A stretch of 15,800 bases of DNA from positions 1 through 15,800 of the forward strand of contig JAISDV010000211.1 in NCBI GenBank assembly GCA_031264545.1, in the 5' to 3' direction. Positions 13,039 to 15,800 of the stretch are shown piece by piece. The DNA comes from Oscillospiraceae bacterium. GTDB taxonomy: Bacteria > Bacillota > Clostridia > Oscillospirales > Oscillospiraceae. Within the stretch, counting starts at the first letter, position 1. Each line of letters starts with the position of its first letter. Position numbers and translations under genes: made by a program. The notes below the pieces were generated by a model. The model saw only the letters and a list, made by a program, of their open reading frames with translations. It was not told the DNA's origin and searched no databases.

Positions 13039-13114
13039 ACAGCCGCTTACGCGCGCTGTTCCGGCGGCGAGGTTCCGGGCCAATGCCTGATTGCTCCCGG
13101 CCTTTCGTCGCCGC
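13039..13114 (-). ncRNA. candidate structured RNA element in the rpsN-rpsH gap
   Basis: On the transcribed strand two hairpins follow each other. The first has outer arms GCGGCGA (13114-13108) and TCGCCGC (13070-13064), a middle stem CCGGG/CCCGG (13100-13096 with 13079-13075) and an inner stem CAAT/ATTG around a five-base loop. The second, 13059-13039, pairs ACAGC with GCTGT, skips one G, then pairs CGC with GCG under a GTAA loop, a GNRA tetraloop. It ends about 12 nt before the rpsH ribosome site AGGAGG (13027-13022). Placement in the only long gap of this part of the cluster suggests a cis-acting element, perhaps a ribosomal-protein binding site, but no known family was recognised. Confidence 0.4.
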
Positions 13115-13149
13115 GGATTGCATATATAAGGGCAGCCCGCGCGGCAGCT

Positions 13150-13335
13150 TTACCAGGAAGCCTTCTTGACGCCGGGGATCTGGCCCTTGTATGCCAGCTC
13201 GCGGAAGCAGATACGGCAGACGCCGTAGTCGCGCAGGTAGGCGTGGGGACGGCCGCAGATCTGGCAGCGGTTGTATGCCCTGGTGGAGAACTTCGCGGGT
13301 CTGAGCTGCTTGATTTTCATTGACGTTTTAGCCAT
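13150..13335 (-). CDS. rpsN: 30S ribosomal protein S14 type Z
   Basis: Short zinc-binding S14 of 61 residues in the 30S head. It reads MAKTSMKIKQLRPAKFSTRA first, then the zinc ribbon with Cys24, Cys27, Cys40 and Cys43 (RCQICGRPHAYLRDYGVCRI), then ELAYKGQIPGVKKASW, the invariant end of this form. The 61-residue zinc type at this site is normal for Firmicutes. GGAGG precedes ATG; the gap from rplE is 12 nt. Confidence 0.99.
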   Translation of the reverse strand: MAKTSMKIKQLRPAKFSTRAYNRCQICGRPHAYLRDYGVCRICFRELAYKGQIPGVKKASW

Positions 13336-13347
13336 GCTCTATCCTCC

Positions 13348-13890
13348 TTATGCTTTTGCAAAGGGCGCGCCCATGAGGGTCAGCAGCTCTTTAGCCTCTT
13401 CGTCGGTCCTGGCGGTGGTGCAGATCGCGACGTTCATGCCGCGCAGCTTTTCGATCTTGTCATAGTCGATCTCGGGAAAAATGATCTGCTCCCTGAGACC
13501 GAGACTGTAGTTGCCGCGCCCGTCGAAGGCGTCGGCGTTAATGCCGTGAAAATCGCGGACACGGGGGAGCGCGACGTTTAACAGCCTGTCGAGGAACTCC
13601 CACATCCGGTCCTGCCTGAGCGTGACCTTGACGCCGACATTCTGCCCCTCGCGGAGCTTGAAATTCGCGACGCTCTTGCGGGCCTTGGTGGCGACGGCCT
13701 TTTGCCCGGTGATGGCGCTGATGTCCTTGATAACGGCGTCGAGCGCCTTCTGGTTATCCTTGCAGTCGCCCGCGCCGACGCTGACAACGATCTTATCGAT
13801 CCTGGGAATCTGCATCGTGCTCTTGTAACCGTATTTCTTCATAAGAGCGGGAGCGACTTCCCCGAAATATCTGGTTTTAAGCCTTGGCAT
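13348..13890 (-). CDS. rplE: 50S ribosomal protein L5
   Basis: 5S rRNA-binding protein of 180 residues that contacts the P-site tRNA through a flexible loop. Family segments: MPRLKTRYFGEVAPALMKKYGYKS-type start, QIPRIDKIVVSVGAGD, ISAITGQKAVATKARKSVAN, FKLREGQNVGVKVTLR, LPRVRDFHGINADAFDGRGN, YSLGLREQIIFPEIDYDKIE and the end MNVAICTTARTDEEAKELLT. GGAGAG lies upstream of ATG. Confidence 0.99.
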   Translation of the reverse strand: MPRLKTRYFGEVAPALMKKYGYKSTMQIPRIDKIVVSVGAGDCKDNQKALDAVIKDISAITGQKAVATKARKSVANFKLREGQNVGVKVTLRQDRMWEFLDRLLNVALPRVRDFHGINADAFDGRGNYSLGLREQIIFPEIDYDKIEKLRGMNVAICTTARTDEEAKELLTLMGAPFAKA

Positions 13891-13908
13891 CTAAAAGTCT
13901 CTCCTTTC

Positions 13909-14217
13909 TTATATCGTTTCGCCGCACTTTTTGCAGATGCGGGACTTGGTTCCGTCCTTAAGGAATTTGTGGGCCTCACGCGTGGGCCTGCCGCACTTGG
14001 GGCAGACGCGCATGACCTTAGAGGTGTAGATGGGGGTCTCCTTCTTGATGATGCCGCCCTCTTCGCCGGGCTTTCTGGCCTTCAGGTGGCGCTTCGCGAC
14101 ATTGACGCCCTCCACGATGACCTTGCCGTTCTTGGGGTCGGCGGAAAGTACTGTGCCCATTTTCCCCTTATCCTTGCCGGACAGAACGATCACTTTATCG
14201 TCTTTTTTAATGTGCAT
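13909..14217 (-). CDS. rplX: 50S ribosomal protein L24 with Cys4 motif
   Basis: Assembly-initiating large-subunit protein of 102 residues near the exit tunnel. The KOW motif occupies about 6-32 (DDKVIVLSGKDKGKMGTVLS), followed by VIVEGVNVAKRHLKARKPGE and EGGIIKKETPIYTSKVMRVC. The C-terminal third carries Cys72, Cys75, Cys95 and Cys98 (CPKCG ... CKKCG), a probable zinc knuckle found in many Gram-positive L24 proteins. GGAGGG is eight nt before ATG. Confidence 0.99.
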   Translation of the reverse strand: MHIKKDDKVIVLSGKDKGKMGTVLSADPKNGKVIVEGVNVAKRHLKARKPGEEGGIIKKETPIYTSKVMRVCPKCGRPTREAHKFLKDGTKSRICKKCGETI

Positions 14218-14229
14218 CTCATTGCCCTC

Positions 14230-14598
14230 CTATATGACTTCGGGAGCCAGAGAGAGAATCTTCATAAATTCCTTCTCACGAAGCTCGCGGGCAACAGGTC
14301 CGAAAATTCGGGTTCCGCGGGGATTCTTGTCGTCCTTGATAAGGACGGCGGCGTTCTCGTCGAACCGGACGTAGGTCCCGTCGGCCCGGCGGACGCCCTT
14401 TGCGCTGCGGACGATGACAGCCTTGACGACTTCTCCCTTTTTGACGGCGCTTCCGGGCTGCGTCTTGCGGACGGAGGCGACGATCACATCGCCTATGTTG
14501 CCGTATCTGCGCTTAGATCCGCCGAGAACGCGGATGCACTTGATCTCTTTGGCGCCGGTATTGTCGGCCACCTTGAGAAATGTTTCCTGCTGTATCAT
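14230..14598 (-). CDS. rplN: 50S ribosomal protein L14
   Basis: Large-subunit protein of 122 residues at an intersubunit bridge, also the docking site of the silencing factor RsfS. It matches the family throughout: MIQQETFLKVADNTGAKEIK, CIRVLGGSKRRYGNIGDVIV, KKGEVVKAVIVRSAKGVRRA, DGTYVRFDENAAVLIKDDKN, PRGTRIFGPVARELREKEFM and KILSLAPEVI. Length is exact for L14. GGAGG is close to the ATG. Confidence 0.99.
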   Translation of the reverse strand: MIQQETFLKVADNTGAKEIKCIRVLGGSKRRYGNIGDVIVASVRKTQPGSAVKKGEVVKAVIVRSAKGVRRADGTYVRFDENAAVLIKDDKNPRGTRIFGPVARELREKEFMKILSLAPEVI

Positions 14599-14610
14599 TT
14601 CGGGGCCTCC

Positions 14611-14874
14611 TTACTTTGCCTTTTCGATTATTTCAACAAGACGCCATCTCTTGTCCTTGGACAAAGGGCGTGTCTCCATCACTCTGACTCTGTCGCCGAC
14701 GCCGCATTCGTTCTTCTCGTCGTGAGCCTTCAGGCGGTAAGTCGTTTTGATGATCTTTTTGTAAAGCGGATGCGCGACGCGATCTTCGACGATGACGACA
14801 ACGGTCTTATCCATCCTGTCGGACACAACCTTGCCGACGCGGGTCTTGCGGGAAGACGCTCTGACTTCACTCAT
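14611..14874 (-). CDS. rpsQ: 30S ribosomal protein S17
   Basis: Primary 16S rRNA binder of 87 residues with an OB fold. Motifs: RKTRVGKVVSDRMDKTVVVI, VEDRVAHPLYKKIIKTTYRL, KAHDEKNECGVGDRVRVMET and RPLSKDKRWRLVEIIEKAK. GAGGAGG stands before ATG. It follows rpmC by 14 nt, in the fixed rplP-rpmC-rpsQ order. Confidence 0.99.
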   Translation of the reverse strand: MSEVRASSRKTRVGKVVSDRMDKTVVVIVEDRVAHPLYKKIIKTTYRLKAHDEKNECGVGDRVRVMETRPLSKDKRWRLVEIIEKAK

Positions 14875-14888
14875 TTACCTCTACCTCC

Positions 14889-15083
14889 TCACTGCTCGAG
14901 CTGTTTCTGGCGAATGACCGTCTTGACTCGGGCAATGTCACGGCGTACGGCAGAAATCCTGACCGGGTTGTCAAGATGGTTGGTGGCGTGCTGCATGCGG
15001 AGGGTAAACAAGTCCTTCTTCAGCGAGAGAAGCTTGGATTCAAGCTCTGCGGCTGACATTTCGCGTATCTCGTTCGCCTTCAT
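14889..15083 (-). CDS. rpmC: 50S ribosomal protein L29
   Basis: Two-helix protein of 64 residues beside the exit tunnel, a contact point for trigger factor and SRP. It starts MKANEIREMSAAELESKLLS, continues LKKDLFTLRMQHATNHLDNP and ends VRRDIARVKTVIRQKQLEQ. The ATG at 15083 lies one nt after the rplP stop with AGGTGG upstream; GTG codons 9-12 nt earlier would overlap rplP and do not match the family start. Confidence 0.98.
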   Translation of the reverse strand: MKANEIREMSAAELESKLLSLKKDLFTLRMQHATNHLDNPVRISAVRRDIARVKTVIRQKQLEQ

Positions 15084-15084
15084 C

Positions 15085-15522
15085 TCATTCACCACCTGTC
15101 TCGGATTCGGCCGCTTCGTCGCGCTTGACGAATTTGGTCTTGCAGGGCAGCTTGCGGCTGGCGAGACGCATGGCCTCGCGGGCCGTTTCCTCGGGCACGC
15201 CGGCGATCTCGAACATGATGCGGCCGGGCTTAACGACTGCCACCCAGTACTCGGGCGAACCTTTACCGGACCCCATTCGGGTCTCGGCGGGCTTTTCGGT
15301 AACGGGCTTGTCGGGAAAGATCTTGATCCAGACCTTACCGCCGCGCTTGGTATAGCGCGTCATGGCGATACGGGCCGCCTCGATCTGGTTGGAGGTGATC
15401 CAGCTCGGCTCGGTCGCCATCAGGCCGTATTCACCGTAGGCCACGAAGTTGCCTCTGGAGGCCTTACCCTTCATGCGGCCGCGGTGGACCCTGCGGTATT
15501 TAACTCTCTTAGGCAGAAGCAT
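15085..15522 (-). CDS. rplP: 50S ribosomal protein L16
   Basis: Large-subunit protein of 145 residues that helps position the A-site tRNA. It begins MLLPKRVKYRRVHRGRMKGK and shows the landmarks FVAYGEYGLMATEPSWITSN, QIEAARIAMTRYTKRGGKVW, IKIFPDKPVTEKPAETRMGS, GKGSPEYWVAVVKPGRIMFE and MRLASRKLPCKTKFVKR. The ATG overlaps the upstream stop as TAATG, with GGAGG nine nt before it. The acidic tail DEAAESETGGE is a few residues longer than in E. coli. Confidence 0.99.
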   Translation of the reverse strand: MLLPKRVKYRRVHRGRMKGKASRGNFVAYGEYGLMATEPSWITSNQIEAARIAMTRYTKRGGKVWIKIFPDKPVTEKPAETRMGSGKGSPEYWVAVVKPGRIMFEIAGVPEETAREAMRLASRKLPCKTKFVKRDEAAESETGGE

Positions 15523-15800
15523 TATGCATTGCCTCCTTCCTTGGGCACGCTGTCGGCGGGACGGGGCGCCTGGCTGTAGCCGCTCTGACCGCCTTGGCCC
15601 TGGCTGCCGCGGTTGTAGCCGCTCTGACCGCCTTGGCCCTGGCCGCCGCGGTTGTAGCCGCCCTGACCGCCCTGGCCCTGGCCGCCGCGGTTGTAGCCGC
15701 CTTGACTGCTCTGACCCTGACCGCCGCGGTTGTAGCCGCCCTGACCGCCCTGGCCCTGACCGCCGCGGTTGTAGCCGCCTTGACTGCTCTGACCCTGACC
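15522..15800 (-). CDS. rpsC: 30S ribosomal protein S3, C-terminal repeat tail only (5' part outside window)
   Basis: Only the last 92 residues are in the window. The name rests on position: in S10-spc clusters rpsC directly precedes rplP, and the stop here overlaps the rplP start as TAATG. No S3 core is visible. What is seen is five full 13-residue repeats of the form GQGQxxQGGYNRG, a sixth decayed copy ending GYSQA, then PRPADSVPKEGGNA and the stop. Gly and Gln dominate, with one Tyr, one Asn and one Arg per repeat, so the tail is surely disordered. Standard bacterial S3 is about 210-235 residues and ends in a short basic tail; this addition is at least 78 residues and continues off the edge. 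S3 lies at the mRNA entry, where it acts in mRNA unwinding, so the tail would reach into solvent near incoming mRNA. The last codons (KEGG) also carry the rplP ribosome site. Confidence 0.8.
   Translation of the reverse strand, partial: GQGQSSQGGYNRGGQGQGGQGGYNRGGQGQSSQGGYNRGGQGQGGQGGYNRGGQGQGGQSGYNRGSQGQGGQSGYSQAPRPADSVPKEGGNA
15567..15800 (-). repeat. 39-bp coding tandem repeat with 78-bp higher-order unit
   Basis: Units on the minus strand: 15800-15762, 15761-15723, 15722-15684, 15683-15645, 15644-15606 and decayed 15605-15567. Unit types alternate: 1 and 3 read GQGQSSQGGYNRG and are identical in DNA; 2 and 4 read GQGQGGQGGYNRG and differ at one base; 5 and 6 have QSG. So the 78-bp pair 15800-15723 is copied at 15722-15645 with 77 of 78 bases the same, a mark of recent duplication. 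All units are multiples of three and keep the frame. The array runs past the window edge. Confidence 0.95.

Noticed and set aside
13702..15579. Very long plus-strand open frame (about 625 codons)
   Set aside because: It lies wholly antisense to rplE, rplX, rplN, rpsQ, rpmC and rplP, has no family motifs, and results from GC-rich codon use on the other strand.
15560..15800. Short regular repeats resembling a CRISPR array
   Set aside because: The units are contiguous 39-mers without unique spacers and encode an in-frame G/Q/Y/N/R repeat ending at the rplP start.

Overview
The window comes from a Gram-positive, endospore-forming bacterium, most likely a clostridium of the Oscillospiraceae/Ruminococcaceae type. 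The evidence is three sporulation or germination genes (a GerA-family germinant receptor subunit, a Spo0A DNA-binding-domain protein and SpoVAC), a long S10/spc/alpha ribosomal-protein cluster in Gram-positive order (with map, a KOW gene and infA between adk and rpmJ), the short zinc-type S14, the zinc-LID adenylate kinase and a zinc-free S4. Third codon positions look GC-rich by eye. No tRNA, rRNA, insertion sequence, phage gene or CRISPR array was seen.

Layout. 1-1113 (-) is the 5' three quarters of a gerA/gerKA-type gene running off the left edge. Divergent from it, 1340-1954 (+) encodes a Spo0A C-terminal-domain protein without a receiver domain; the gap between them holds a forespore-type promoter for gerA and four TTTGCG/CGCAAA half-sites. 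2196-2882 (+) is a FAR-17a/AIG1-like (Pr6Pr) membrane protein. 3011-3286 (-) is HU. 3524-3979 (+) is a solitary spoVAC. From 4144 to the right edge everything is on the minus strand: (5' to 3') rpsC tail, rplP, rpmC, rpsQ, rplN, rplX, rplE, rpsN, rpsH, rplF, rplR, rpsE, rpmD, rplO, secY, adk, map, KOW gene, infA, rpmJ, rpsM, rpsK, rpsD, rpoA, rplQ. Most gaps in this cluster are 1-20 nt, several genes overlap, and transcription must start to the right of the window.

How it works together. The minus-strand cluster builds both ribosomal subunits, the SecY channel, RNA polymerase alpha, IF1, and the housekeeping enzymes Adk and Map. The left 4 kb is a loose group of separately transcribed genes with a spore theme: germinant sensing, a Spo0A-like regulator, and a dipicolinic-acid channel component.

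Most unusual points: (1) the C-terminus of the gene at the rpsC position is a tandem 13-residue G/Q/Y/N/R repeat (39 bp units, with a near-identical 78 bp higher-order duplication) that continues past the right edge; (2) Spo0A DNA-binding domain without receiver, next to a half-site array; (3) a 136-nt gap between rpsN and rpsH, far longer than its neighbours, that folds into two hairpins; (4) competing inverted repeats before spoVAC; (5) infA starts with TTG and overlaps the upstream KOW gene by 23 nt.
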